From CAYWRZ01 sp964460845 (lineage in GTDB: Bacteria; Bacteroidota; Bacteroidia; Flavobacteriales_D; UBA2798): a DNA stretch of 64,000 nucleotides. The position numbers were made by a program, and so were the translations under genes. The notes under the pieces were generated by a model. That model was given only the letters and a program-made list of their open reading frames with translations. It did not search any database and was not told the origin of the DNA. The DNA is taken from assembly GCA_964460845.1 (NCBI GenBank), contig CAYWRZ010000016.1, forward strand, positions 1 through 64,000, in the 5' to 3' direction. How positions within the stretch are numbered: position 1 is the stretch's first letter; each line of letters opens with the position of its first letter. Of this stretch, positions 8,125 to 17,426 are shown one piece after another.

Positions 8125-9600
8125 ATGCTTAAAAAATTGAGTATGCCTTTTCGTTTGATTTTTACCGTGCTTTTCTTCGGTGCTACCTTTAGCGCTACGG
8201 CAGCAAATCCCGAGCTTCAGTTCAGGATACAGGGCGTAAAAGACACTACGGTTTACCTCGCTTATTATTACGGTAATAAATTGTTTTATGCCGACACCGC
8301 TAAAGCCGATGCCAAAGGAGTAGTGCTGTTTGGGAAGAAAAAACACGATCCGGGCATGTATGCCGTAGTGGTGCCGGGAGGGAAATATTTTGAAGTGCTG
8401 CTCAATAACGAAGCCGTGCGTATGGATACGGATACGGTCGATTTGGTGGGGAAAATGACGGTCAAGCAATCGGAAGAAAACCGTCTTTTTTATGCCTATA
8501 TGCATTTTCTCAGCGCACAGCGCAAAAAAGCGGAGCCTTATCAGGAAAAGCTGAAAACCGTGCCTTCAGAAAGTGAAGAGGCTGAAGAGTTTCGCAGTCA
8601 TCTGCGCGAAATTGATCAGGAAGTAAAGCAATACCAGCGTAAGCTGCAAGCCGACCATGCGCCGAAGCTCGTGGCCAAAATGATACGTCTTTCGCTTGAA
8701 CCTGAAATTCCCGAAGCGCCCAAAAACCCCGACGGCTCGCCGGTCGATTCGCTCTTTGCCTACCGCTACCTGCGCGCGCACTACTTCGATAATTTCGATT
8801 TTACTTCCGAAAGTTTGGTGCGTACGCCTTTTTTCCACAACCGTATCGATCATTATTTTAAAAATATGATTCCCCAGATTCCCGACACGGTGATCGCCGA
8901 AGCCGATAGGGTAGTGGCGCTTACCGCCGGAAATAAGGAAATGTTCAAATACGTAGTGCATTACCTGACCTATACCACCGAAACTTCCAAAACTATGTGC
9001 ATGGATGCGGCTTTTGTACACATGGTCAATACCTATTACAAAACCGGACGCACTTTTTGGCTGGATGAAGAAAGACTGAAAAAGCTGATCAACCGTGCCG
9101 ACGAGCTTTCGCTGTCTTTGTGCCACATTCCCTGCCATCCTTTATCGTTGCCCGATTCTACCGGCAAATGGCAACGACTGTACGATCTGAAAGCCGATTA
9201 TACGCTGGTCATTTTTTGGGATCCCGATTGCGGACATTGTAAAAAAGAAATGCCGCTTTTTGTGGAACTGTACGAGAAATACAAAAAAGACGGCATACTG
9301 GCTATCTATACAGTGAGCTCTGATCGCAGCGACAAATGGAAAAAATACCTGCGCGAAAACGGAATGGAATTTACCAATGTAGCGGCACCTTCCGAAGTGT
9401 ATCAAAACCAGGAACTGGCGCGCGAATACCTGATGAAAGGCTACACCGATCTGAAAAGCCTCAATTACCGTACTACCTTCGATGTGTTCAGCACGCCGAA
9501 AGTCTTTTTGCTCGACCGGAACAAAAAAATTCTTGCCAAGCAAATCGATCCCGAGCAGGCCGAAAAGCTGATCGAATTTTACCGGAATAAAAAACCATAA
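8125..9600 (+). CDS. Periplasmic thioredoxin-fold protein with DUF4369/DUF5106-like regions
   Basis: The 491-residue product has a signal peptide ending near ATAA (27), an N-terminal beta region like DUF4369, a long helical middle as in DUF5106 proteins, and a C-terminal thioredoxin domain with the redox site CGHC (369-372) and the cis-proline strand STPKVFLL. Such Bacteroidota proteins are TlpA/ResA-like thiol-disulfide oxidoreductases facing the periplasm. A second ATG six codons downstream is a possible start. The lipoprotein gene that follows starts 12 bases later, so the two may be co-transcribed. Confidence 0.85.
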   Translation: MLKKLSMPFRLIFTVLFFGATFSATAANPELQFRIQGVKDTTVYLAYYYGNKLFYADTAKADAKGVVLFGKKKHDPGMYAVVVPGGKYFEVLLNNEAVRMDTDTVDLVGKMTVKQSEENRLFYAYMHFLSAQRKKAEPYQEKLKTVPSESEEAEEFRSHLREIDQEVKQYQRKLQADHAPKLVAKMIRLSLEPEIPEAPKNPDGSPVDSLFAYRYLRAHYFDNFDFTSESLVRTPFFHNRIDHYFKNMIPQIPDTVIAEADRVVALTAGNKEMFKYVVHYLTYTTETSKTMCMDAAFVHMVNTYYKTGRTFWLDEERLKKLINRADELSLSLCHIPCHPLSLPDSTGKWQRLYDLKADYTLVIFWDPDCGHCKKEMPLFVELYEKYKKDGILAIYTVSSDRSDKWKKYLRENGMEFTNVAAPSEVYQNQELAREYLMKGYTDLKSLNYRTTFDVFSTPKVFLLDRNKKILAKQIDPEQAEKLIEFYRNKKP

Positions 9601-9612
9601 TCTCTACAGGCA

Positions 9613-10335
9613 ATGCGTATGTGTAGCTTCTTGTGTGGATTGCTTTTAGCAGTAGTGGCTTGTACGCATCAACCCGGCGATCATGCGAATAAGGTCGCAG
9701 TACCTGCATCCGAACCCGAGCAGCTTGATTCTGAAATCGTGCCCGACAGCCTTCCTGCCTCGTCTGCTGCCGATACTGTCGGTACTACAAATCAATCGCT
9801 GCCTGTGATAGGAATTCCGCCGGCCGATGATAACTATGGGAGTGCCGCCGCTATTTTACCCGCGCCTTCTGTCGATAAAGCGGCTTATGCACATTTGCTT
9901 CAGGCACCGGTAAGCTTTGTGGCAGACAGTGCCGAGTATTACAGTACTTTTCACGGAAAAAGGGTCGCTCGAAAAAACATAGCGATCGAGGTTTACGGTT
10001 CTTTTTACATCAATAACGAACCTACTGCCACGGGAAGAAGCAATTCCTTTCACGGTCACATAGCCGTAGGTGCTTTTGAGATGGAATTTCTTCCGGGGCA
10101 GGGGTTGGAAACAATACTTTCCATACAACAGCTTCTGCCGCATTACCGGTATGTAGAAGCCTATTATTTTTACGGCGATCGGGTGTATCTGATGAGTCGT
10201 GCTTCGGGTAAAGCGCTGCCGGCGGTTGCCCCCGATGTAGCGGTGTTCGAATATAGAAACGAAATCACCGGCGAAACGCATCTTATCCGCAGCCGGGAAA
10301 ATGCCTGGCCGAGAGTACCTCCAGGTATTTTTTAG
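9613..10335 (+). CDS. Lipoprotein of unknown function
   Basis: The 240-residue product has a short lipoprotein signal peptide with the lipobox VVAC (Cys17). A Ser/Pro/Ala-rich linker follows to about residue 90, then a globular region with YYSTFHGKRVARKNIAIE and FHGHIAVGAFEMEF. I do not recognise a family. The low-complexity linker suggests it extends away from a membrane. It lies in the same direction and close behind the thioredoxin-like gene. Confidence 0.65.
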   Translation: MRMCSFLCGLLLAVVACTHQPGDHANKVAVPASEPEQLDSEIVPDSLPASSAADTVGTTNQSLPVIGIPPADDNYGSAAAILPAPSVDKAAYAHLLQAPVSFVADSAEYYSTFHGKRVARKNIAIEVYGSFYINNEPTATGRSNSFHGHIAVGAFEMEFLPGQGLETILSIQQLLPHYRYVEAYYFYGDRVYLMSRASGKALPAVAPDVAVFEYRNEITGETHLIRSRENAWPRVPPGIF

Positions 10336-10424
10336 ACGCTGCATTTACCTATAATTTTTTCTTCGGGCTTTCTGTCGGCGGCATCCTGCCGAATGCGTAT
10401 CTTTAGGGAACAAGCTTTTTGAGT

Positions 10425-10850
10425 ATGAAAATTCAGATCGAACGTACCGAATCGCCTTTCCGTTTTGAGGCGCAAAACGAAAGCGGGAATCGTGTCACGA
10501 TGGATGCGGGTCCTTCGCTGGGTGGCGCGGGAGCAGGTGCCCGTCCGATGGAAATGCTGCTGATGGCCTTAGGCGGATGCGCCGGTATCGATATCGTTTC
10601 TATTTTGCGCAAGCAAAAACAGGAGCCTTTGTCTTTTTCGCTTACGATAGACGGACAACGTGAGCAGGAGCCCTGGCCGGGCGTATTTCACACGATCGAA
10701 GTGCTGTTCAGGCTCGAAGGGGAACTCGATGCCGATAAGGTGAAAAGGGCGGTACAGCTGTCGATGGAAAAATATTGCAGCGTAGCCCGTACCTTAGAGA
10801 AAACGGCCACTATTAATTATCAGATTGCGCTTAACGGAGTTCGGATCTGA
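10425..10850 (+). CDS. OsmC family protein
   Basis: OsmC/Ohr-like proteins reduce organic peroxides through a pair of cysteines. Here they are in LGGCAGIDIVSIL and MEKYCSVARTLE, the usual positions, with the family's GGAGAGARPMEMLLMAL segment before the first. I chose ATG 10425 (MKIQIERT, 141 residues) over the in-frame TTG at 10419; AGGGAA lies about 15 bases upstream. A TATCTTTA at 10398-10405 is a plausible -7 element. It is closer to the YhfA-type OsmC branch than to Ohr, as far as can be judged by eye. Confidence 0.85.
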   Translation: MKIQIERTESPFRFEAQNESGNRVTMDAGPSLGGAGAGARPMEMLLMALGGCAGIDIVSILRKQKQEPLSFSLTIDGQREQEPWPGVFHTIEVLFRLEGELDADKVKRAVQLSMEKYCSVARTLEKTATINYQIALNGVRI

Positions 10851-10865
10851 ACGGTTTTTGCGCGA

Positions 10866-11315
10866 TTAGAAAGGCAAAATGGGGAGTGCATAGCCGAACC
10901 CTAAGAGGTAATCGAGCGATAAGGTGTTCAGTTGTGCAGGGATAAAGAAGAGCAGCACCAGCAGCACTATACGGGGAAACACATCGCGCATGTTCCACAG
11001 CGGCTCGATAAGGCTATGTGCCACAATAACGAGCAGCATATTGACTGCCAGTAGCATGAGCATCGGATAGGTAAAAAGCCCAAGTATCAGACAAAGGCCT
11101 CCGGCAAACTCCACCACCGAGCTGTAAGTGGCAGTGCTTTGGTAAACCCAGTCGGGCAACCCCGTTTTGCGAAGCTCTTGCTTAAACGTTTCTTTGACGC
11201 GCGGAATGCCCAAACGGAACAATTTGTCGTAACCCTGCCAAAGAAATAAAATCCCGGTAAGCACGCGGAGAAAAAGAAATCCGGCTTCCTGCTTGTGTAG
11301 ATAGAAAAAATCCAT
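10866..11315 (-). CDS. DoxX family membrane protein
   Basis: The 149-residue product has four hydrophobic helices (about 12-28, 68-83, 85-103 and 116-135). The first carries the family's FLFLRVLTGILFLWQGYDKL pattern and the second pair VEFAGGLCLILGLFT. DoxX/SURF4-like proteins are small inner-membrane proteins with poorly defined roles. It is convergent with the OsmC gene, 15 bases apart. TATCTTTA on the minus strand (11331-11324) lies just before the ATG. Confidence 0.82.
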   Translation of the reverse strand: MDFFYLHKQEAGFLFLRVLTGILFLWQGYDKLFRLGIPRVKETFKQELRKTGLPDWVYQSTATYSSVVEFAGGLCLILGLFTYPMLMLLAVNMLLVIVAHSLIEPLWNMRDVFPRIVLLVLLFFIPAQLNTLSLDYLLGFGYALPILPF

Positions 11316-11358
11316 TCTGCCGATAAAGATAGCCTAATTATTTATTCGCGTTCCCGAA

Positions 11359-12210
11359 TCAGCTTTCTTTTTCCGCCTCTTCCTTTTCCACTTCTTTTTC
11401 GGGCAGTATAAGCAGAGGGATACGGGTATGATAGGCCATTTTTTTGGTGATGCTGGTGTTGAACAGGCGTTCAAACAGCGTGTGTTTTCGGGGAATCATT
11501 GCCAGCCAGTGAATGGGATTTTCTGCGATGAAATGATCCAGCCCCTCTACAATGTCGGCATTTTCGGGATAGAAGAAATAGTGTTCCACTTCTTGCAGGT
11601 AGTGCCCCATTTCGATACCGGCTACGCTTTTGTCGTAAGGCGGTACATTTCCTCCGTCGCGGGTTACGTTCACCACAAACAGCCTGGCCTTGAAAAGGGT
11701 CGCCGCTTCTTTCAGCGGTTCGAGCGACCGCAGATTAGTGGCTTTCAAATCGGTGGCCAGCGCAAGCGATTTTGGGGAATGGTATTCGGCTTTTTCGGGA
11801 ACGATCAGTACCGGCACTTCGGCCTGACGAATGTAGTTGATCGTGGTGCTGCCGATAAGTATTTCGGCTATTTTGCCACGTCCGTGCATCCCCATTACGA
11901 CCAAATCGGCATTGTAGAATTGTACCTGCTCATTGATTTCATCTACCGTAAAGCCCATTTGCACAATACCACGGCAGGTAATGCCATAGTCGCGGGTAAT
12001 AGTTTGAGCTAAGGCTTCTATTTTTTCTTTTTCCGCTTTTTCGAGCAGGGTAACGTCAAAAATCATAGGTGCTTCGCTCACTGATACCGGCACATGGAAC
12101 ACATAAAGCAGGTATAAAGTAGCACCCGATTCGCGGGTCAGTGAAGCGGCATAGGATACGGCATGATTGGCGGCATCGGAAAAATCGGTCGTGGCAATAA
12201 TCGTTCTCAT
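11359..12210 (-). CDS. Tandem UspA universal stress protein
   Basis: The 283-residue protein holds two Usp domains. The first (1-140) has TTDFSDAANHAV at the start and the ATP-binding signature GMHGRG followed by GSTTINYI. The second (about 145-275) begins SLALATDLKA and has a weaker nucleotide motif (MIPRKHTLFERLF), so it may not bind ATP. The last 12 residues are almost all Glu and Lys. Such proteins respond to stress or starvation in the cytoplasm. The gene has its own candidate promoter element. Confidence 0.88.
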   Translation of the reverse strand: MRTIIATTDFSDAANHAVSYAASLTRESGATLYLLYVFHVPVSVSEAPMIFDVTLLEKAEKEKIEALAQTITRDYGITCRGIVQMGFTVDEINEQVQFYNADLVVMGMHGRGKIAEILIGSTTINYIRQAEVPVLIVPEKAEYHSPKSLALATDLKATNLRSLEPLKEAATLFKARLFVVNVTRDGGNVPPYDKSVAGIEMGHYLQEVEHYFFYPENADIVEGLDHFIAENPIHWLAMIPRKHTLFERLFNTSITKKMAYHTRIPLLILPEKEVEKEEAEKES

Positions 12211-12236
12211 AAATCAGATGTGTTATGCGTTCCTAT

Positions 12237-12244
12237 CAAATTTA
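12237..12244 (-). promoter_or_regulatory. -7 element candidate for the UspA gene
   Basis: On the minus strand this reads TAAATTTG, a full match to TAnnTTTG, 27 bases before the ATG at 12210. No clear TTG partner was found. Confidence 0.3.
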
Positions 12245-12287
12245 ACGATTTTTTTCGAGAAAATCCAGCCCTTTCCGCGAAAGCGGA

Positions 12288-14735
12288 TCAGCGTCCGCCT
12301 ACACCGCTGCTTCCTTTGCCTGCCCGATCGATCTCATCGCCTGCACCGCTTTCTTTTCGTTTGTTAGGACCTGCTTTGGCATTGCCGAAACGGTAGTTAA
12401 AGGTGAGATTGAGCACCCGGCTGTCGTAGCGCGTGTCCATACCGATGTCCATATTTTGGTAACGCACGTTGCCACGAAAACGGTTGCCCACAAAAATATC
12501 CGAATAGCTAAGCTTGATCGTGCCTTTGTCTTTAAGCACGGTTTTCTGTATGCCTACTGTCACGTTCGACATGGGTTTCATAATGAAAATACCATATACC
12601 TGACGGGCCATGTAGAAAGCGCTCAGCTCGGCACTCCAGCCCTTGTTGAAGGTGAACATATTGGTAGAGTTGATCAGCCACGAGGTCATTCCCTCGTTGA
12701 AATTACCGCCCTGTAATTCGCCCTGATACCGGTTGTAAAACACGATAAAATAGTTCATGCTGGTCCACCATTTGCGGACGGGAATAGGAAGCATGGTCGA
12801 AAAGCTGTAATTCTCTTGCGTATTAAGGTTTTCGTTGGTGGCGTACGTAGTGCGTGTAGAGTCCACCTGACGGGTTACCTGTGTGATCACATCGGTAGTT
12901 TTGCTGTAGCTCAGTGTGGAGGAAATAAAGCCCATAAAGGTATGGGTCAGCTCCATCGAATGCGTGTATTCGGGTTGGAGCAGCGTGTTGCCTTGCATAT
13001 AGGTATAAGGATCCAGGAAGTACAGGAAAGGGTTCAAATCGCGGTAGTTGGGCCGATTGATACGTCGGCTGTAATTAAGGCTCAGCTCATTTTTTTCGTT
13101 GATTTTCCAACTGAGAAAACCGCTGGGGAAAAGCTGGAAATAATTGCGGTTAAACGTAGAATCGGTGGTGATCTGCTCGCCTTTGGAAAGGGTTTGCTCG
13201 CCACGAAGTCCGGCCTGAAAGCTCCATTTTTTACTGAGCTGCACCTGCCAGTTTACATAAGCCGCATTGATGTTTTCCGTATAGCGAAAATGGTTGGTTT
13301 TTGTCGAATCGACATAGTCCACATCGTTGATCCTGTTCCAAAATTGTGCATCGTTGTCGGTGTTGACATAACTGGTTTTTACGCCCGCTTCAAAACGCAT
13401 ATTTTGTCCTACAGGATGGGTGTAGTCGGCTTTGGCCGAATAGATTTTTACTTTTGAAGGAAGCCGGCTGATCAGTATATCCTGCATTCCGCCTACGGTT
13501 TGGGTACTGTCGAAATAATCGGTGAAATAGTTTTGCCGTGTGTTGTTGTCGAACTGGGCATAGTCGAGATTAACCAGCAGCTCTTTGCCTGTGGTGTCGA
13601 TATCGAATTTGTAGTTTAAATTGCTGGACAGGTTCTGCCAGCGGTTATGGTTGTGGTTGCCCGTATAGGAACCCGATTGCAACTGGTCTCCCGACGAGCT
13701 GATGTAAGTTTGGTTTTGTCCCTGGTCACTGCCGCGATTGCTCATTCCGTTGACGAACATACCGACAGTGTGCTTTTTGGCGGGATAAAAGTCGAAGCCG
13801 ATTTTGCCGGTATGGGTTTGGCTGTTGTTGGTTTGTCGCGAAAACTGTTCAAAACGGCTGTCCAATTGATCGTTGATTCTGAAATTACGGGTCATGTCGA
13901 AGCGGTTAAACCCTTCGTTATGGTTGTAATTGTAATTGCCGAAGAAGTTCCACTTTTCGACGCGGTAGTTGAGGTTTACACCGGCGTTTTGCTTGGCATA
14001 AACCCCTTGGCCGTAACCTACATTAAAGCGTCCGTTTGCGCCGTAATTCTGATTTTTTTTCAGGACGATATTAATGACACCTGCATTTCCCGCAGCGTCG
14101 AATTTAGCCGAAGGATTCGTGATCAGTTCTATTTTTTCGAGCTGGTCGGCGGGCATATTTTTGAGCATTTCGCTCAGATCCTGGGCCGAAAGGTAAGTGG
14201 GCTTGCCGTCGATCATGATCGTGACGCCCTGACGTCCTTTCAGGCTGATATTCCCGTCTTTATCGACCATTACGCCCGGCGATCGTTTCAGTACTTCGAG
14301 CGCATTATTTCCCGCAGCGACGATGCTGTTTTCGACGTTTACAATGGTTTTATCGAATTTTCGTTCGATGAAAGGCTTTTGCGCTACAATTTCCATTTCA
14401 TCCAGCGTATTGTCGGCTTGCAGCGCCAGTGTGCCGAGCTGATAAGTAGCGTTTTCGACGGTAAATTCGGGCGAATACATTTTTTTAAATCCAACGGCCG
14501 AAATAAGCACCCGATAAGTTCCACTGTCTATCGCGTCGAAATCAAATTCACCCTGTTCGCCGCTAATGGCACTTTTTACCAACGAAGAATCGGAAGCATG
14601 AATAAGCAATACGCTTACAAAACTGACGGGTGCCGAAGATTCGTCGGTGACTTTTCCGGTAACGGCTCCCTGCTGTGCGAAAACACCAAGCGGAAGCACG
14701 GTAAAAAGAAAAAAGAATACACGCAGCGGGGTCAT
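12288..14735 (-). CDS. Outer-membrane beta-barrel receptor (TonB-receptor-like, OMP_b-brl_3 type)
   Basis: This 815-residue protein has a signal peptide (MTPLRVFFFLFTVLPLGVFAQ), a carboxypeptidase-regulatory-like domain (about 22-105: GAVTGKVTDESSAPV), a plug-like domain (about 120-225: NALEVLKRSPGVMVD, GRQGVTIMIDGKPTYL) and a long beta-barrel of the outer-membrane beta-barrel family that replaces the canonical TonB-receptor barrel in many Bacteroidota (SLNYSRRINRPNYRDLNPF is typical). No SusD partner is adjacent, so it is not a polysaccharide-utilisation SusC. The substrate is unknown. Confidence 0.88.
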   Translation of the reverse strand: MTPLRVFFFLFTVLPLGVFAQQGAVTGKVTDESSAPVSFVSVLLIHASDSSLVKSAISGEQGEFDFDAIDSGTYRVLISAVGFKKMYSPEFTVENATYQLGTLALQADNTLDEMEIVAQKPFIERKFDKTIVNVENSIVAAGNNALEVLKRSPGVMVDKDGNISLKGRQGVTIMIDGKPTYLSAQDLSEMLKNMPADQLEKIELITNPSAKFDAAGNAGVINIVLKKNQNYGANGRFNVGYGQGVYAKQNAGVNLNYRVEKWNFFGNYNYNHNEGFNRFDMTRNFRINDQLDSRFEQFSRQTNNSQTHTGKIGFDFYPAKKHTVGMFVNGMSNRGSDQGQNQTYISSSGDQLQSGSYTGNHNHNRWQNLSSNLNYKFDIDTTGKELLVNLDYAQFDNNTRQNYFTDYFDSTQTVGGMQDILISRLPSKVKIYSAKADYTHPVGQNMRFEAGVKTSYVNTDNDAQFWNRINDVDYVDSTKTNHFRYTENINAAYVNWQVQLSKKWSFQAGLRGEQTLSKGEQITTDSTFNRNYFQLFPSGFLSWKINEKNELSLNYSRRINRPNYRDLNPFLYFLDPYTYMQGNTLLQPEYTHSMELTHTFMGFISSTLSYSKTTDVITQVTRQVDSTRTTYATNENLNTQENYSFSTMLPIPVRKWWTSMNYFIVFYNRYQGELQGGNFNEGMTSWLINSTNMFTFNKGWSAELSAFYMARQVYGIFIMKPMSNVTVGIQKTVLKDKGTIKLSYSDIFVGNRFRGNVRYQNMDIGMDTRYDSRVLNLTFNYRFGNAKAGPNKRKESGAGDEIDRAGKGSSGVGGR

Positions 14736-14784
14736 TTAGTAGTTTTTAGGGCAGTAAGACGTAGAAGGGTAGCTTTAGTTACAG

Positions 14785-14792
14785 CAAATGTA
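14785..14792 (-). promoter_or_regulatory. -7 element candidate for the receptor gene
   Basis: The minus strand reads TACATTTG, matching TAnnTTTG, 50 bases before the ATG at 14735. No TTG lies at a suitable distance. Confidence 0.3.
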
Positions 14793-14885
14793 TATTCCGC
14801 AAGGTATGACTATTCTTAAAATGTGATGAGCGGCAAGCGCCGATAAGAGGACTTGCTTTGTACGGTGGCAGCGCAGCAGAAGGGT

Positions 14886-17051
14886 TTAACGGACAAGGGT
14901 AAAATGCCCCCTTACCTCACGCTGAATATGCTGATGGTCGTGATAAAGTATGAGGTAAACGTAGGTGTCCACCGGGCAAAGCTTTCCATTACGCGTGCCG
15001 TCCCATCCCTGGCGGGTATCGTTCGTGACGAAAATTTCCTGCCCCCAGCGGTCATAAATAAGGAGGGTATATTCTGAAACATCAAGGCCGATAGGTAAGA
15101 AAATATCGTTTATCCCGTCGCCGTCGGGCGTAAATGCGTTCGGCACATACATCGTGGCGTAAGGGCTTACATATACCGTTACGTAAGAAGAGTCGGTACA
15201 GCCGTAATCGTTAATCACGTATTGCCAGGCGGTATGGTAGCCCGATTCGAAAAACACGCGGGTATATTCGGGACTGGTCGTTTCGCTCAGGTCTTCGAAG
15301 CGAATTACCTGCCAGGTATGTCCAATAGCGCGGTCGTAGAAGGTAAATCGGGGGGTAAATACATCCCTTTCCATAGGGTTCGCAGTTACGCGCGAGCGGG
15401 GTGTGGGATATACTTCGACTATTCCGGGCAGGTCGAGCGTGGTGCTAAATACGCATATCGAATCTACACTGATGGTGAGCGATACGTCGTAAATGCCGTG
15501 GTTCAGGTAAGTATGCTCGGGGTGCTGCTGGTTCGAGTAATTACCGTCGCCAAAATTCCAAAGGTAGCTGAGAGGGGTCCACGAAAAAGAGGTGTCGGTA
15601 AACTGCACCGTATAGGGTTCGCAGCCGGCCTGGGGCGGATACGAAAATCCGATTTCAGGAAGCGGAAACACCACCAGCGTATCGGTATAGGAAGCCGTAC
15701 AGCCGAATTGCGTCAGGGTCACTGTCACTACATGGTATCCCGAATCGCTGAAGTGAATTTGCTGCGGGTTTTGTCCGGTATAGGTCGATGGGGTAGCCAG
15801 GGGGCCGAAGTCCCAGGTAGCTACGGCAGCCGGGGTGAAATTACCCGTTACCAGCAGATCGAAGGCATTGTTACTTATACATTGGGGGTCGGGGCGTACA
15901 AATTCAGGATCTAAAGGCAAATGTACGGTGTAGGTAGAATAGGAGGTATCGGCGCAGGAAAAGCCGGGATTGGCAATCAGCATAATAGTGAAGGTGCCGG
16001 TATCGCTGAACGTGTGGGTGGGCGAGGTCAGCGTCGAAGTATTGTTCGGGTGATTCGGATCGCCGAAATCCCAATAAAAGCTGGAGGCGTTGGTGCTGTT
16101 ATTGGCGATAGTGATGGTAGGTCCTGCGCAAAGTTCCTGTTGGCTTTGTATCGAAGAAACCACTACCGAGGGGCAGTTGGTTACGGTAGTCTGAAATTCG
16201 CGATAAGCTTCCGAAAGCATTACCCCGTTGCGGTATTCGCTTACCCGGATGCCATACACGTAAAGCCCCGAAATATTGGGAGAGCAGGTCAGCTCACCGT
16301 TCAGGATATCGATGCTCAGCGGCGGATTACCCGGTATCTGTTGGTTGACGTTCGCCCCGCCTGCCCAAATAACCGGGCTGAAAGGAGGAGGGCTGGGAGG
16401 ATTAGGCGCCGGATTAGTATTGTTGGCCCCGTGGAAGGGGGTATAAAAACTATATACCAGCGAATCGCCGTCGGGGTCGGTGGCCGAATGGTCGAACTGA
16501 AAATCGGAACCGTTGCAGATTACCAGCGGAGGGAGGGTGGTGAAACGAGGGCTGTTGTTGCATCCTGAACCCAGCGAAGAGGAGGGTATATGGGCGGTAT
16601 AAGAAGCGCCGTAGGTCGAAGAATTGACGATGTTAATCGTAGAGGGGTTGCGGCAACAGCGCTGGTACACAATGTTGTAACCTTGGGTGGAAGGGGGGAT
16701 CGTCGTCGTAGCTTCGTACGTGGCCACTTCCATACAGAGGTTTGGCGGAGCCTGCAGGCAGGGGTCGTTGATAATGACCGGAACATTGGTAATGCTTGAG
16801 GGATATACGCTCAGATTGCGGAATAGCGTTCCGTCACCGTTAAAGATAGCGATCGGAGCAGGTTGATCGAAGCCTGTACCGAGGTTATTGTTAGGACTGC
16901 AATCGCGATATACTTTTACCGTGATGCGGTACTGATCACCTCCCAGGCAGTCGTAATATACCTCGCCTCCGACTATGTGGGTGCTCCATACCGGGGTACA
17001 GAGCAGCATTAGCCACCACATCAGCATATATGAACGATAACGTTGCTGCAC
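14886..17051 (-). CDS. PKD-domain surface protein with gliding-motility C-terminal domain
   Basis: The 721-residue secreted protein has a signal peptide ending near VWS and an N-terminal domain of about 270 residues (HIVGGEVYYDCLGGDQYRI) seen in many Bacteroidota surface proteins. Next come PKD-like beta domains with the YWDFGD and YLWNFGDG motifs (about 310-560). The last 85 residues are a CHU_C/gliding-motility sorting domain (VPNAFTPDGDGINDIF, YDRWGQEIF, GWDGT). That domain type routes proteins through the type IX system, often with SprF-like helpers; no sprF-like gene is adjacent. An adhesive or structural surface role is inferred. Confidence 0.88.
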   Translation of the reverse strand: MQQRYRSYMLMWWLMLLCTPVWSTHIVGGEVYYDCLGGDQYRITVKVYRDCSPNNNLGTGFDQPAPIAIFNGDGTLFRNLSVYPSSITNVPVIINDPCLQAPPNLCMEVATYEATTTIPPSTQGYNIVYQRCCRNPSTINIVNSSTYGASYTAHIPSSSLGSGCNNSPRFTTLPPLVICNGSDFQFDHSATDPDGDSLVYSFYTPFHGANNTNPAPNPPSPPPFSPVIWAGGANVNQQIPGNPPLSIDILNGELTCSPNISGLYVYGIRVSEYRNGVMLSEAYREFQTTVTNCPSVVVSSIQSQQELCAGPTITIANNSTNASSFYWDFGDPNHPNNTSTLTSPTHTFSDTGTFTIMLIANPGFSCADTSYSTYTVHLPLDPEFVRPDPQCISNNAFDLLVTGNFTPAAVATWDFGPLATPSTYTGQNPQQIHFSDSGYHVVTVTLTQFGCTASYTDTLVVFPLPEIGFSYPPQAGCEPYTVQFTDTSFSWTPLSYLWNFGDGNYSNQQHPEHTYLNHGIYDVSLTISVDSICVFSTTLDLPGIVEVYPTPRSRVTANPMERDVFTPRFTFYDRAIGHTWQVIRFEDLSETTSPEYTRVFFESGYHTAWQYVINDYGCTDSSYVTVYVSPYATMYVPNAFTPDGDGINDIFLPIGLDVSEYTLLIYDRWGQEIFVTNDTRQGWDGTRNGKLCPVDTYVYLILYHDHQHIQREVRGHFTLVR

Positions 17052-17066
17052 TTACTAGTGTAAAGA

Positions 17067-17097
17067 CAAATATACCTCGTTTAGGGTTGCCTCGCAA
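17067..17097 (-). promoter_or_regulatory. Bacteroidota-type promoter of the PKD-protein gene
   Basis: Reading the minus strand, TTG (17097-17095) is followed after 20 bases by TATATTTG (17074-17067). This fits the -33 TTG / -7 TAnnTTTG promoter of Bacteroidota well. The start codon is 16 bases downstream, so the leader would be very short. Confidence 0.55.
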
Positions 17098-17426
17098 GGC
17101 GGAAAAAACAGGAATACAGCCGTTTCTGTCCGGTTTTTACCTAAAAAAGCCGATGAGATCCCCCGTAGCGCCCAAGATTGGAACTTGACCGATACCACAA
17201 ATATTTACCTGATATTGAGTAAAAGAGTGAGCTGACTTAGCTAACGGTAACTTATATCTGTCCTGCCCGGGAAATTTAACCGACTGTTTGCGAATGAAAT
17301 AATAGCGTGTTTTTTTTAGACGCGAAGCTTACACAGTGCATTGTGAAAAATGTTTCCGCCAAAGCAGGGGCTACGCGAAATCAGACCTTATCTTTACCCT
17401 CGCATTTTTAAAGTAAATGCCGCAAG
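17098..17426. other. Divergent intergenic region, no gene seen
   Basis: About 330 bases between the divergent PKD-protein and ctaA genes. Only TATCTTTA (17389-17396), a -7-like element 31 bases before ctaA, stands out. No ORF, tRNA or strong hairpin was recognised. Confidence 0.4.

Noticed and set aside
13647..14819. Plus-strand open frame of 390 codons opposite the outer-membrane receptor gene
   Set aside because: It is a shadow of the well-supported receptor gene. The translation has no family pattern and no promoter or ribosome site.
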